From Caulobacteraceae bacterium (GTDB lineage Bacteria; Pseudomonadota; Alphaproteobacteria; Caulobacterales; Caulobacteraceae): DNA of 22,984 nt. Both the position numbers and the translations under genes were made by a program. Below, in pieces: positions 6,472-14,663 of the stretch (position 1 is the first letter of the stretch; every line of letters begins with the position of its first letter). The notes beneath the pieces were generated by a model, which searched no databases, was not told where the DNA came from, and saw only the letters and a program-made list of their open reading frames with translations. Location of the stretch: NCBI GenBank assembly GCA_947456005.1, contig CANGRP010000006.1, positions 1 to 22,984 on the forward strand, in the 5' to 3' direction.

Positions 6472-7986
6472 ATGACAGCTCTCGGAAAGCTGAAGATCCT
6501 TGCCCTGAGCGTTGCTGCGAGCGGCCTGCTGGCCGCCTGCGGCGGCGGCGGATCCAGCATCGCTTCGCCCGGTGAGGGGCAGTTCGCAACCGGGGGTACG
6601 GGTGGCGGTTCCGGCGGGTCCGGTGGATCCGGTTCGGCTTCAGCCGACTGCCCCACCGGGTTCATCAACCTCGGCACCATCGCCAACGGAACCCTGCGCT
6701 CCTGCGGCATCCCACGCCTCGTCACCGGCTCCCTGACCCTCCCCTACCGGCCGGGCACCGCCTATCGGGTCGATGGCAAGACCGAGGTGGGCCAGGACCT
6801 CGGCCCCGATGCCCAGAACCCCCGCACGGGCGTTCAATCCGGCGTCCTGACCATCGAGCCGGGCGTCATCGTGTTCGGCGGCATCGCCGAGTACATCGCG
6901 GTCAACCGCGGATCGCGGATCATCGCCGACGGCACCGCCTCGCGCCCCATCATCTTCACCAGCCTGAACGACCTGAACGGCGGCCCTGACCTCAAGGGCC
7001 AGTGGGGCGGCATTGTCATCGCCGGCCGGGCGCCCATCAACCGCTGCCCACCGACCACCACCAGCTTCCCGACAAATCCGGTGAACTGCGAGTTCCGCTT
7101 CGAAGCCATCCCGACCATCAACTGGGGCGGCAATGCGTCGAACGACAACAGCGGGGTTCTCCGTTACGTCCAGGTCAAGGAAGCGGGCTACGAAGTGGCT
7201 CCCAACGAGGAGCTGAACGGCATCACCTTCGGCGGCGTCGGCAACGGCACGGTGGTCGACTTCGTCCAGGTTCATGGCGGCGCGGACGATGCGGTGGAGT
7301 TCTTTGGCGGTACGGTGAACGTGCGCCGCCTCGTGCTGACCGAGTGGGATGACGACGGTTTCGATACCGACGAGGGCTACACCGGCTCGGCCCAGTACAT
7401 CATCAACACCTCGGACCGCCCCACGGAAGAAGCCCGCTGCTTTGAGATCTCGGGCGCCGGCTCCACCTCGGGCGGTCTCCCGCTTCTGCGCGCCCACCCC
7501 AAGGTTTCCAACTTCGTCTGCCGTCTCGGCCTGGCGACCTCGACCTTTGACTCCCGCCAGCACCAGGGCCTGGTCCTGAACGGCGGCACCCGGGCGGACT
7601 TCCTGAACGGCGTGATCTACTCGGCCCACCCGTCCATCCCCTGCATCGACGTCGACGGCTCCTCGACGATGGCTGAGCCCCGGCCCACCTTCTCCTCGGT
7701 GGCCCTGTCCTGCGGCGCGGGTCCCTTCCGCACCACGGACAATGACCAGCCCACCGGTCCCGAGACCCTGTTCAACGCCGGCCCGAACAACATCGCGACC
7801 GGTTACACCCCGACCTTCTCCCAGGGCTTCATCAACGGTTCGAACGAGAGCGGACGGGTCGCCACCAACCCGATCCCCGCCTCCTCCTTCTTCCTGGCGA
7901 CGACCTACATCGGCGCGGTCTCCAGCCTGACAGACAACTGGTACGTCGGCTGGACCTGCGGCCTGGCGGGCGCGGCCTCCTGCTGA
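6472..7986 (+). CDS. Secreted lipoprotein with repetitive beta-rich body, partner of TonB receptor
   Basis: 504 residues from ATG 6472 (GTGGAG 8 nt upstream). N-terminus is a lipoprotein signal, basic residues then a hydrophobic core ending in lipobox LAAC with the lipid Cys at 23. A Gly/Ser-rich linker (24-58) follows. The body has short repeated beta-type segments: EPGVIVFGGIAEYIAVNRGS, IIADGTASRPIIFTSLND, GQWGGIVIAGRAPIN (177-190), NDNSGVLRYVQVKEAG, LNGITFGGVGNGTVVDFVQV (248-267) and an acidic DDDGFDTDEG (293-302); the pattern suggests a right-handed parallel beta-helix. Ten Cys after the lipid Cys could form disulfides. Similar proteins sit next to TonB receptors in Proteobacteria and Bacteroidetes, with no established ligand that I know. 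The gene lies behind a Pho-box-like site and 69 nt before the receptor, so a surface binding role for a phosphorus-containing substrate is an inference. Confidence 0.8.
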   Translation: MTALGKLKILALSVAASGLLAACGGGGSSIASPGEGQFATGGTGGGSGGSGGSGSASADCPTGFINLGTIANGTLRSCGIPRLVTGSLTLPYRPGTAYRVDGKTEVGQDLGPDAQNPRTGVQSGVLTIEPGVIVFGGIAEYIAVNRGSRIIADGTASRPIIFTSLNDLNGGPDLKGQWGGIVIAGRAPINRCPPTTTSFPTNPVNCEFRFEAIPTINWGGNASNDNSGVLRYVQVKEAGYEVAPNEELNGITFGGVGNGTVVDFVQVHGGADDAVEFFGGTVNVRRLVLTEWDDDGFDTDEGYTGSAQYIINTSDRPTEEARCFEISGAGSTSGGLPLLRAHPKVSNFVCRLGLATSTFDSRQHQGLVLNGGTRADFLNGVIYSAHPSIPCIDVDGSSTMAEPRPTFSSVALSCGAGPFRTTDNDQPTGPETLFNAGPNNIATGYTPTFSQGFINGSNESGRVATNPIPASSFFLATTYIGAVSSLTDNWYVGWTCGLAGAASC

Positions 7987-8000
7987 TCCGAGAAGCGCAG

Positions 8001-8023
8001 GGCGGCGGGGTGATCCCGCCGCC
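8001..8023 (+). terminator. Intercistronic hairpin between lipoprotein and TonB receptor
   Basis: Perfect 9-bp stem GGCGGCGGG (8001-8009) / CCCGCCGCC (8015-8023) with loop GTGAT, beginning 14 nt after the lipoprotein stop and ending 32 nt before the receptor ATG. A pyrimidine-rich stretch (TCCCTCCTTGTCCCCTT) follows, but it is not a T-run. Possibly a partial terminator or mRNA stabiliser giving more lipoprotein than receptor. Confidence 0.5.
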
Positions 8024-8055
8024 TCCCTCCTTGTCCCCTTGAAGGCCCGATCCCG

Positions 8056-10683
8056 ATGACCCGAACCCTCCGCACCCTCCTGTTGGCTAGCGCCGCCCTC
8101 ACCACGGCGCACTCGGCCTTCGCCCAGACCCCTCCGCCCGGCGAGGGGACCGAAGTCGAAGAGATCATCGTCAGCGGCCGGTTTATCCCGGATGTCATCC
8201 GTGACACCGCCGAGGTGGCGAACTTCCTCAGTGTCGAGGACGTGCAGCGGGCCGGTGACGACAATGCGGCCCAGGCCCTGACCCGGATCACGGGCATCTC
8301 CCTGGTGTCGGGCAAGTTCGTCTATGTCCGCGGACTGGGTGAACGCTATTCCCAGGCCCTGCTGAACGGCTCTCCTCTGCCCAGCCCTGAACCCCTGCAG
8401 CGCGTCATTCCCCTGGACCTCTTCCCCGCCTCGATCCTCTCGGGAACCGTGATCCAGAAGACCTTCTCGGCCAACTATCCCGGCGAGTTCGGGGGCGGGG
8501 TGATTGACCTGCAGACGGTCGGAACCCCTGACGAGCCCTTCCTCAAGGTGGGCGTTGGCCTAAGCGGCGACACCGTGACGTCGGGAAAGAGCGGCCTGAC
8601 CTACTACGGGTCAGAGACCGACTGGCTGGGGTTCGACGACGGGGCCCGGAAGCTGCCCGTGGGCGTTCGCCAGTTCGCCGCCAACCGCCCCGTGGTGGTC
8701 GGAAGCGCCACGGGCGGGCTGACGACGGACCAGTACAAGGCTGTCGCGCGGAGCTTTACCAATGCCCCGCTGAACGTCCTTCAGCGGGACAAGACGCCGC
8801 TTAACGGCAATTTCGACGTCTCAGGCGGACAAACCTTCGATACCGACTATGGGCGCATCGGCGCCATCGGGGTCCTGAGCTACCGGAACGGCTGGCAGAC
8901 GCGAAAGGGCGTGCGCCAGACCGCGGTTCCTGACACCGGCGGACTGGCCCTCGCCACGGATGCGACCTTCGAGGCCAACCAGAACGACATCGCCTGGAGC
9001 GGCCTTGGCGGCCTGGCCTGGGAGAATGGAGACAATGAGGTCCGCTATACCGGTCTCTGGATCCGCTCGACGTCGAAGCGCGCCCGGATCACCTCCAATA
9101 CGGCCCAGTCCCAGGGCAACACCAATGTGAACGCCTACAACTCTGAGTGGTACGAGCGCGTGCTGCAGCTGAGCCAGCTCTCAGGCCAACACCTCCTCGG
9201 GGATTGGGAACTCGCCTGGCGCGGGACCTATGGCCGGACGGCCCGTCAGGCGCCGTATGAGCGGCTGTATCGGTACGGTCTGTCGGCGACCGGCGGGCGT
9301 ACAGCCCTGCTGTCGGGCGCCAACCAGCTGGTCTCCTTCTCGGACCTGGATGAAAACATCGGCTCGGCGAACCTTGACCTCGCCTATGACCTCCCCGTGG
9401 ACTTTGTCCGGCAGGCCCAGCTGAAGATGGGCGCCGCCTGGCAGCGGAACACCCGGACCTCTGTCCGTCGGGACTTCACCTACGACCAGGGCCGCAACTG
9501 GGACCCGGCGCGTTACGCCGGCCAGCGGATCGACTACCTGGTGGCGGACCGGAACATCAACGACGACATCATCATGCTGCGGGAACTGACAGGGTCTTCC
9601 CTGACCGGGGACGCCGCCATGTATGACGCCGGGCTGGAAGTGGCTGCGGCCTATGTCCAGGTGGACAGCGAGATCCGTCCCTTGCTGAGGGGCAGCATTG
9701 GCCTGCGCTACGAGACGGCGGACCTGTCCGTGAAGACCCTGGACATCTTCGCGCCGACCGCGGCGCCGATCTTCAGCCGCAGCGTCTCGAAGGACTACCT
9801 CCTTCCGGCGGCGACCCTGACCTGGAACTTCGCAGAGGACCAGCAGCTGCGCTTCGGCCTGTCCCAGACCATCGGCCGGCCGCAGTTCCGGGAACTGGCG
9901 CCGCAGCGCTACCGGGACACGGAGACCGACCGGATCCTCTCAGGGAATCCCTACCTCGAGGACACGACCTTCGTGAACGTCGACGCCCGCTACGAGCACT
10001 ACTTCAGCAAGGGCCAGTACTTCACCTTCGGCGCCTTCTACAAGAACATGGAGAAGCCCGTCGAAGCCCTCGCGGTCCTGGGCTCGGACGGCGCCTTCCG
10101 CCAGACCTTCTACAATGCGCCTGCCGCGGACATTTACGGCGGCGAGGTTGAGTTCAAGAAGCTCTTCGAACCGGAAACCGGCACGGGCTGGGTCGATGAG
10201 CGGCGTTGGCTTGTGTCTCTCAACTACACCTACACGACCTCGAAGCTGAAGGTTTCGGACGGGGACACCATCACCCTCGATATCACGGGGGTTCCCCCCA
10301 CCCCCCCCGCCCGCGATTACCTGACGGGGGGGGAGAAGCTTCAGGGGCAGTCCGATCACCTGGCCAACCTGCAGCTGGGCTTCGAGAACGACGAAGCCGG
10401 TTCGCAGGCGACCCTGCTGGTGACCTACACCAGTGAGCGCGTCTCCGCCCGGTCCAGCAGCATCGACCTTCCGGACCTGGTCCAGAAGCCCGGCATGAGG
10501 GTCGACTTCGTCTATCGGCGCAACTTCGAGATCCAGGGCCGGGAGTTCACCGGTTCCTTCGAGGCGCGGAACCTGACTGGGACGGACGCCGAGGAGTACC
10601 AGGCTGCGGGTGGAAAGCGGTTCGATACGAACAGCTTCGAGATCGGGCAGTCCTACTCCCTCGGACTTTCCGCCAAGTTCTGA
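8056..10683 (+). CDS. TonB-dependent outer-membrane receptor
   Basis: 875 residues. Signal peptide MTRTLRTLLLASAALTTAHSAFA with cleavage expected after residue 23; TonB-box-like VEEIIVSG at 34-41; plug domain roughly 45-160 with AAQALTRITGISLVSGKFVYVRG, GERYSQALLNGSPLPSPEP and FSANYPGEFGGGVIDLQT; then a 22-strand-type barrel ending YSLGLSAKF with the terminal Phe used for BAM insertion. It takes up a ligand across the outer membrane using TonB-ExbB-ExbD energy. The plug resembles the large Caulobacter/Sphingomonas-type receptors rather than classical siderophore receptors. No N-terminal FecA-type signalling domain is present. It follows the lipoprotein gene and its Pho-box-like site, so uptake of a phosphorus compound is a reasonable but unproven idea. 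The barrel region contains C8 and G8 homopolymer tracts at 10301-10333. Confidence 0.92.
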   Translation: MTRTLRTLLLASAALTTAHSAFAQTPPPGEGTEVEEIIVSGRFIPDVIRDTAEVANFLSVEDVQRAGDDNAAQALTRITGISLVSGKFVYVRGLGERYSQALLNGSPLPSPEPLQRVIPLDLFPASILSGTVIQKTFSANYPGEFGGGVIDLQTVGTPDEPFLKVGVGLSGDTVTSGKSGLTYYGSETDWLGFDDGARKLPVGVRQFAANRPVVVGSATGGLTTDQYKAVARSFTNAPLNVLQRDKTPLNGNFDVSGGQTFDTDYGRIGAIGVLSYRNGWQTRKGVRQTAVPDTGGLALATDATFEANQNDIAWSGLGGLAWENGDNEVRYTGLWIRSTSKRARITSNTAQSQGNTNVNAYNSEWYERVLQLSQLSGQHLLGDWELAWRGTYGRTARQAPYERLYRYGLSATGGRTALLSGANQLVSFSDLDENIGSANLDLAYDLPVDFVRQAQLKMGAAWQRNTRTSVRRDFTYDQGRNWDPARYAGQRIDYLVADRNINDDIIMLRELTGSSLTGDAAMYDAGLEVAAAYVQVDSEIRPLLRGSIGLRYETADLSVKTLDIFAPTAAPIFSRSVSKDYLLPAATLTWNFAEDQQLRFGLSQTIGRPQFRELAPQRYRDTETDRILSGNPYLEDTTFVNVDARYEHYFSKGQYFTFGAFYKNMEKPVEALAVLGSDGAFRQTFYNAPAADIYGGEVEFKKLFEPETGTGWVDERRWLVSLNYTYTTSKLKVSDGDTITLDITGVPPTPPARDYLTGGEKLQGQSDHLANLQLGFENDEAGSQATLLVTYTSERVSARSSSIDLPDLVQKPGMRVDFVYRRNFEIQGREFTGSFEARNLTGTDAEEYQAAGGKRFDTNSFEIGQSYSLGLSAKF

Positions 10684-10696
10684 AGACAGGTCCTGG

Positions 10697-10720
10697 GCCG
10701 GGCGGGACCTTCCGCCCGGC
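10697..10720. terminator. Bidirectional hairpin between TonB receptor and virB11
   Basis: Perfect 9-bp stem GCCGGGCGG (10697-10705) / CCGCCCGGC (10712-10720) with a 6-nt loop, exactly filling the 41-bp gap between two convergent stop codons. No T-run on either side. Position supports a shared terminator for both transcription units. Confidence 0.6.
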
Positions 10721-10724
10721 GACC

Positions 10725-11705
10725 TCAGGCGCGCCGGCCCAGGAACTGGACATCCGATATCCGGCGGACGCCTCCGGACCGCTCGATCTGGACCACGACG
10801 TCGATCACCCGCGAGACATAGGCCTGGACCTTGTCCCAGCCCAACTCCAGGCCTGAGGTGAGGGCCAGGAGGCCGATCTGGTCGAGAGCGCCAGCGGGGC
10901 TGTCGGCGTGGATTGTGGTGATCGAGCCCGGATGTCCACTGTTCACCGCCCGCAGGAAGGCGAAGGCCTCGGATCCCCTGAGTTCCCCGAGCAGGATCCG
11001 GTCGGGCCGCAGCCTCAGGGCGGCGATCAGGAGAGCGTCGGCATCGACCCGCGCCTCGCCCATGTCGCCCCTCACGGCGATCAGGCCCACGCTGTTGGGG
11101 TGGTCCAGGCGAATTTCCGGTGCGTCCTCGATGACGACCAGGCGCTCGGACTCGTCGATTTCCTTGACGAGCGCATTGAGGAGCGTGGTCTTGCCGCTGC
11201 CGGTGCCGCCCGAGATCACGATCGTCTTCCGCCGGCGCACAGCCTCCCGGAGGAAGCCCAGCCGGTCACCGGCCTCAAGGAGTCCGGCCATGATCCCGTC
11301 ACCGGACGCCCCGGCATCCTCTCCGGCGGGACGAACGAACAGCCCGCTTGCCGAGAGATCCTCGAGGCTGAGATCGGAGATCAGGTGCTTGCGTACGGCC
11401 AGGACCGTCCCGCCCCGGGTCGCCGGGGGCGCTACGACTTGTACGCGGGCGCCATCTGGCAGGGTTGCCGACAGGAGCGGCTGCTCCCGGTTCACGCCCT
11501 GGCTGCTATAGGCCGCGATCTGGCGCACGAGTCGCTGGAGGGTGGTCTCATCAAGTCCGGGGGCGGCCTCGCGGCGCATGCCCTCCGTCGCCGTCTCAAC
11601 CCAGACCTCGCCGGGGGCGTTGACGAGGACGTCTGTCACTTCGGGCCGACCCAGCCAGGGCGAAAGAGGGGCCAGGAAGGCGCCGAGATAGACGTTGGCG
11701 TTCAT
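10725..11705 (-). CDS. virB11: VirB11 type IV secretion ATPase
   Basis: 326 residues, normal for VirB11/TrbB hexameric traffic ATPases of the inner-membrane base. N-terminal domain ~1-150 (EVTDVLVNAPGEVWVE; GARVQVVAPPATRGGTVLAVRK), then the RecA-like domain: Walker A GGTGSGKTT (166-174), Asp box VIEDAPEI (191-198), Walker B with RILLGELRG (236-244) and His box GHPGSITTIHADSP (257-270). All catalytic motifs are intact, so an active ATPase is expected. It powers pilus assembly and substrate transfer together with VirB4. It is the last gene of the operon; its ATG shares one base with the virB10 stop (11705). Convergent with the TonB receptor across a hairpin. Confidence 0.95.
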   Translation of the reverse strand: MNANVYLGAFLAPLSPWLGRPEVTDVLVNAPGEVWVETATEGMRREAAPGLDETTLQRLVRQIAAYSSQGVNREQPLLSATLPDGARVQVVAPPATRGGTVLAVRKHLISDLSLEDLSASGLFVRPAGEDAGASGDGIMAGLLEAGDRLGFLREAVRRRKTIVISGGTGSGKTTLLNALVKEIDESERLVVIEDAPEIRLDHPNSVGLIAVRGDMGEARVDADALLIAALRLRPDRILLGELRGSEAFAFLRAVNSGHPGSITTIHADSPAGALDQIGLLALTSGLELGWDKVQAYVSRVIDVVVQIERSGGVRRISDVQFLGRRA

Positions 11706-12763
11706 CAGCGGACGACGCCCGCAAAGTCGAGGTCCCGCGCGACGTAGACCTGGATCGCCGCCCCCTGGTCGACCTTGAGGGTGGCGGGGATGTCCGTCGG
11801 CCGGACGGTCGAGACGGCCGCCTGCCCGGCCCCCCCCAGGATCAGGGTGGTGTTGCTGTTGTTGGATCCGCTGTTGGCGGCGGCTGTGGCGCCGGCGTTG
11901 AGGGCCGTCAGGAGGATCGAGGGGCCGAAGCGGTCAAGGAAGTGGTTGTCCACCTTGCCTTCGACCCCGCCCCGACCGAGGCGGTCGACGGCGGGGGAAG
12001 CGATGTCGATGCTGACCCCGGTGGGGCTGATGATCCGGCTCCAGACAACAAAGGCGCGGGTCTGCCCTATGGAAGCGGCGGACTTGTACTCACCGACCAG
12101 CCGCGAGCCCCTGGGGATCAGGACCCGGCTGCCGTCGAAGCTTCGCACATCCCGGCTGACCACCCCCCGAACGGCGCCGGGCAGATCGGAGTTGATCGCC
12201 GATTCCAGGACGGCGGCGATCAGGGTTCCTTGCGGGACAATGCGGCTGAGGTCCCTCATCTGCATGGCCCGGGCCCCTTCGCTGCTCCCCCCCATGGTCC
12301 GTGCCGCGAAGCGTTCCTCTGGCGAGCCAGGGGCTTCGGACGGCGCTGAGACCGGAGCCGCCGGAATGGCCGCAGGGGCCTGGACTGCGCCCTCTGGTGG
12401 CGCGAGGTCCACGACCAGGGTCGGGGACCGGAGATAGGCGTCCTCCGTGTTGGCGGCGGGCAAGGGAACGCCTGGCGGGGTCTCTGTCGCCGGCGGGGGG
12501 GGCATGGGAGCCGGGGCCGGCGCCGCGGCGACGGGCGGGGGCGCTTCGGTGGCCGGAGGAGGGGTGACCTGCGCCTGGGCGCCCCGCGAAGCGTTGAGCC
12601 CATTGAAGACCAGGAGGCCAGCCAGGACAGCGCCGCCGATGCCGCCCCAGAAGACCAGGGGCGAATCCGGGGCCCTCACCCTGGGAAGGGAGTCCGCAGC
12701 GCGCGTCAGGACCTCGCTGGCCGGACCGGCCGGGGTGTCCGCCTTGTTCTCGACCATCTTCAT
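11705..12763 (-). CDS. virB10: VirB10 type IV secretion core-complex protein
   Basis: 352 residues. Short cytoplasmic tail, one membrane helix (LVFWGGIGGAVLAGLLVFNG, 36-55), a long Pro/Ala-rich periplasmic spacer (66-145) and the C-terminal TrbI/VirB10 beta-barrel domain (about 175-352) with IVPQGTLIAAVLESAINSDLPG, SRVLIPRGSRLVGEYKS and ending DQGAAIQVYVARDLDFAGVVR. VirB10 spans both membranes and senses ATPase activity. ATG 12763 overlaps the virB9 stop as ATGA; a second ATG at 12757 has GGAG at better spacing and may be the real start. The Pro-rich spacer is encoded through a G8 run (12495-12502 on the plus strand). The outer-membrane antenna segment (about 275-315) is short and Asn/Gly-rich. 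Confidence 0.95.
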   Translation of the reverse strand: MKMVENKADTPAGPASEVLTRAADSLPRVRAPDSPLVFWGGIGGAVLAGLLVFNGLNASRGAQAQVTPPPATEAPPPVAAAPAPAPMPPPPATETPPGVPLPAANTEDAYLRSPTLVVDLAPPEGAVQAPAAIPAAPVSAPSEAPGSPEERFAARTMGGSSEGARAMQMRDLSRIVPQGTLIAAVLESAINSDLPGAVRGVVSRDVRSFDGSRVLIPRGSRLVGEYKSAASIGQTRAFVVWSRIISPTGVSIDIASPAVDRLGRGGVEGKVDNHFLDRFGPSILLTALNAGATAAANSGSNNSNTTLILGGAGQAAVSTVRPTDIPATLKVDQGAAIQVYVARDLDFAGVVR

Positions 12764-13515
12764 CTCCGCCAGAAGGAACGGCGCTTTTCCGGGACCTGGC
12801 TGGTCTCAGGCCGGCGATATCCGTCATTGAACACGCGGGTGACCTCCCCGCCCCGCCTCAGGACAAAGCCTTGGGCGACCCGGTCGGCCACGAAGAGCCC
12901 GTCCCGGAGGCGGAGATTGATCACCGCCTCGGCGCCGTCGGGTTCCACGGCGAAGATGGCGGGCAGGTCTTCATCCCCGGCAAAGGCGAAGTAGGTGTCC
13001 CGGCCATCGTCGAAGATCCGAACCGGCAGCAAGGCCCGGGAGCCCTGGAAGGAGTAGGCCGCATTGCGCACCTCCGGCGGCGGATCCGGCGGCGGCGGCG
13101 TCTGCACCAGAGCGACCGGCGGCGCATAGACGAACCGGACCGTGAAGGGCATGCCTCGTGTCGGTTGGGCCAGCGACGTCAGCTGGAAGTTGTACCGGCG
13201 CAGGTTGGTGACCACGGTCATGTTGGTGGCAGGCCGGCGCGCCATGGGTTTGAGGAAGAGGAGGTTCGCCCGCCGGTTGGGTGTGACCTGCCAGCCGAGA
13301 CTGTCGCCGATCGCGACGTTCTCGATGCGCTCTGCGGGATCGAACTCGACGGTCAGCTGGTGCCGGAGGGCGCCCTTGAGTTCGACCACGGCGATCGGGT
13401 CAAAGTCTACGAAATGGATGCGGGGATCTCCCCCGCCCGCGCGGGGGGTCACGGCGAGAACGGCGGCCGGCGTCAGGGCGAGACAGGCCGCGATGAGGAC
13501 GGAGCGAAACATCAT
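12760..13515 (-). CDS. virB9: VirB9 type IV secretion outer-membrane core protein
   Basis: 251 residues from ATG 13515, which overlaps the virB6 stop as ATGA; the adjacent ATG at 13512 has GGAGG at 6 nt and would remove one residue. The open frame continues upstream over virB6 but only as an unrelated frame. Signal peptide MMFRSVLIAACLALTPAAVLA, then the N-terminal domain beginning GGGDPRIHFVDFDPIAVVELKG, a Pro-rich hinge (137-148, TPPPPDPPPE) and the C-terminal domain with ALLPVRIFDDGRDTYFAF (161-178) and GLFVADRVAQGFVLRRGGEV. VirB9 normally forms the outer ring with VirB7 and VirB10; no VirB7 lipoprotein gene is evident here. Length matches the family. Confidence 0.92.
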   Translation of the reverse strand: MMFRSVLIAACLALTPAAVLAVTPRAGGGDPRIHFVDFDPIAVVELKGALRHQLTVEFDPAERIENVAIGDSLGWQVTPNRRANLLFLKPMARRPATNMTVVTNLRRYNFQLTSLAQPTRGMPFTVRFVYAPPVALVQTPPPPDPPPEVRNAAYSFQGSRALLPVRIFDDGRDTYFAFAGDEDLPAIFAVEPDGAEAVINLRLRDGLFVADRVAQGFVLRRGGEVTRVFNDGYRRPETSQVPEKRRSFWRR

Positions 13516-14663
13516 GCGCCTCCACGCCGTCGCGTTGCGACCGGCCTTCTGTAGCTGCCCCCGATGGTGTCCGCAGGACGGACGCCGACGACCTGCACCG
13601 GAGACGGGCGGGCGGCCGCGCCCGCCAGGGTGACTTCCCGGACCCGGCTTTCGAACCGCTGCCCATCCTGCGTCAGCGCCTGGGCGAGGCGGTCGGCGCG
13701 CGAGGCGACCTGCGGGGCGGCGGCGAGCTCCGGCCGAACAGGGGCGCCCGCGGGGGACGCCGGAAGAACAGCGGGGGTCCCCATCCTCAGACCGAGAGCG
13801 GCCACCCAGGCGGCGGCGATGAGCACGCCCTGCCCGACTGCGAAGACGAGAAGGAGGGCCGCGAGGCTGGTGGCCATGCGGGGTTCCAGGGCCTGGGCCT
13901 CCCTCTGCGCCGCCAGCGCCGCCAGCCAGGGCGCGAGGACGACGAGGAGCAGGATCAGGAGGGCCCAGCCGACAAGCAGGCTGAGGGCGGAACCGGCGAG
14001 GGCCCGGACCCAGCCGAAGAAAACCCCCCGGGTCACGTTCAGGAGGGCCAGGGCGATGAAGACTGGCCCTACCGCGGTCAGGACGCCAATGGCGAGCTTG
14101 GCGCCGCCAATGACCCCGACGCTCATCACCATCAGGGCGTCGGCGGCGAGGGAAAGCGCCTCCGCTGAGGCCGCTTCGGCGCTGGCGTAGGCCTTGGCGT
14201 TGGGCGGCGCCCGGACCCCGAAGGCGGCGGCGGCGCGGCGCAGCTCGGCATGCGCCTGGTCGAGGCCGGCGACGGGACGGGCCGCCAGGCTCCGCCCCTC
14301 CCCGCCGGAGGTCCAGGGCGCGGACACCGCGGCCGCGATCTGGACCGGCGCCCGGTCTGCAAGGTCGAAGACCAGGGTCTGGAAGACAGACCAGTTGGTC
14401 ACAAGAGCCAGGATGGCGCCGATGCGCAGGGCCACGCCGGGAGCTTCCGACAACCGTGCGCCTTCCGGGGCCACCAGGAGGCGCCAGCCGATCAGGGCTA
14501 CATAGATGGTCAACAGGAGGGTCAACGCCGCTCCGAACAGTCCCGAGCCCTGGGTCAGGGCCTCGTAGCCGCCCTGGGCGTAGACGCGGGTCTGGCAGTC
14601 GATGGTGGCCAGCACGCCATCTATGGGGCCGGCGTCCATGTAGGAGGGACAGGCCCGGATCAT
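13512..14663 (-). CDS. virB6: VirB6/TrbL-like polytopic channel protein
   Basis: 383 residues. Periplasmic N-terminus with a Cys-containing segment (IDCQTRVYAQGGYEALT), then helices at about 43-65, 78-100, 176-210, 222-247 and 266-290, and a soluble Ala/Pro-rich C-terminal tail (300-383) longer than a bare channel needs. The first-helix region GAALTLLLTIYVALIGWRLL is typical of the TrbL/VirB6 family. It contributes the inner-membrane passage for substrates. ATG 14663 overlaps the virB4 stop (ATGA) and its own stop overlaps the virB9 start (ATGA), so neither VirB5 nor VirB8 is encoded in the usual places around it. The tail could offer substitute contacts, but no VirB8 fold is recognisable in it. 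Confidence 0.88.
   Translation of the reverse strand: MIRACPSYMDAGPIDGVLATIDCQTRVYAQGGYEALTQGSGLFGAALTLLLTIYVALIGWRLLVAPEGARLSEAPGVALRIGAILALVTNWSVFQTLVFDLADRAPVQIAAAVSAPWTSGGEGRSLAARPVAGLDQAHAELRRAAAAFGVRAPPNAKAYASAEAASAEALSLAADALMVMSVGVIGGAKLAIGVLTAVGPVFIALALLNVTRGVFFGWVRALAGSALSLLVGWALLILLLVVLAPWLAALAAQREAQALEPRMATSLAALLLVFAVGQGVLIAAAWVAALGLRMGTPAVLPASPAGAPVRPELAAAPQVASRADRLAQALTQDGQRFESRVREVTLAGAAARPSPVQVVGVRPADTIGGSYRRPVATRRRGGA

Noticed and set aside
12495..12502. G8 run (and the C8 run at 11830-11837) in virB10 as phase-variation tracts
   Set aside because: One encodes the Pro-rich spacer where CCC/CCG codons are expected; single runs of eight in DNA of this composition are weak evidence on their own.
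13512..14663. Idea that a VirB8 domain is fused into VirB6
   Set aside because: The C-terminal tail is Ala/Pro-rich and shows no membrane helix followed by the NTF2-like pattern expected of VirB8; no basis to call it from sequence.
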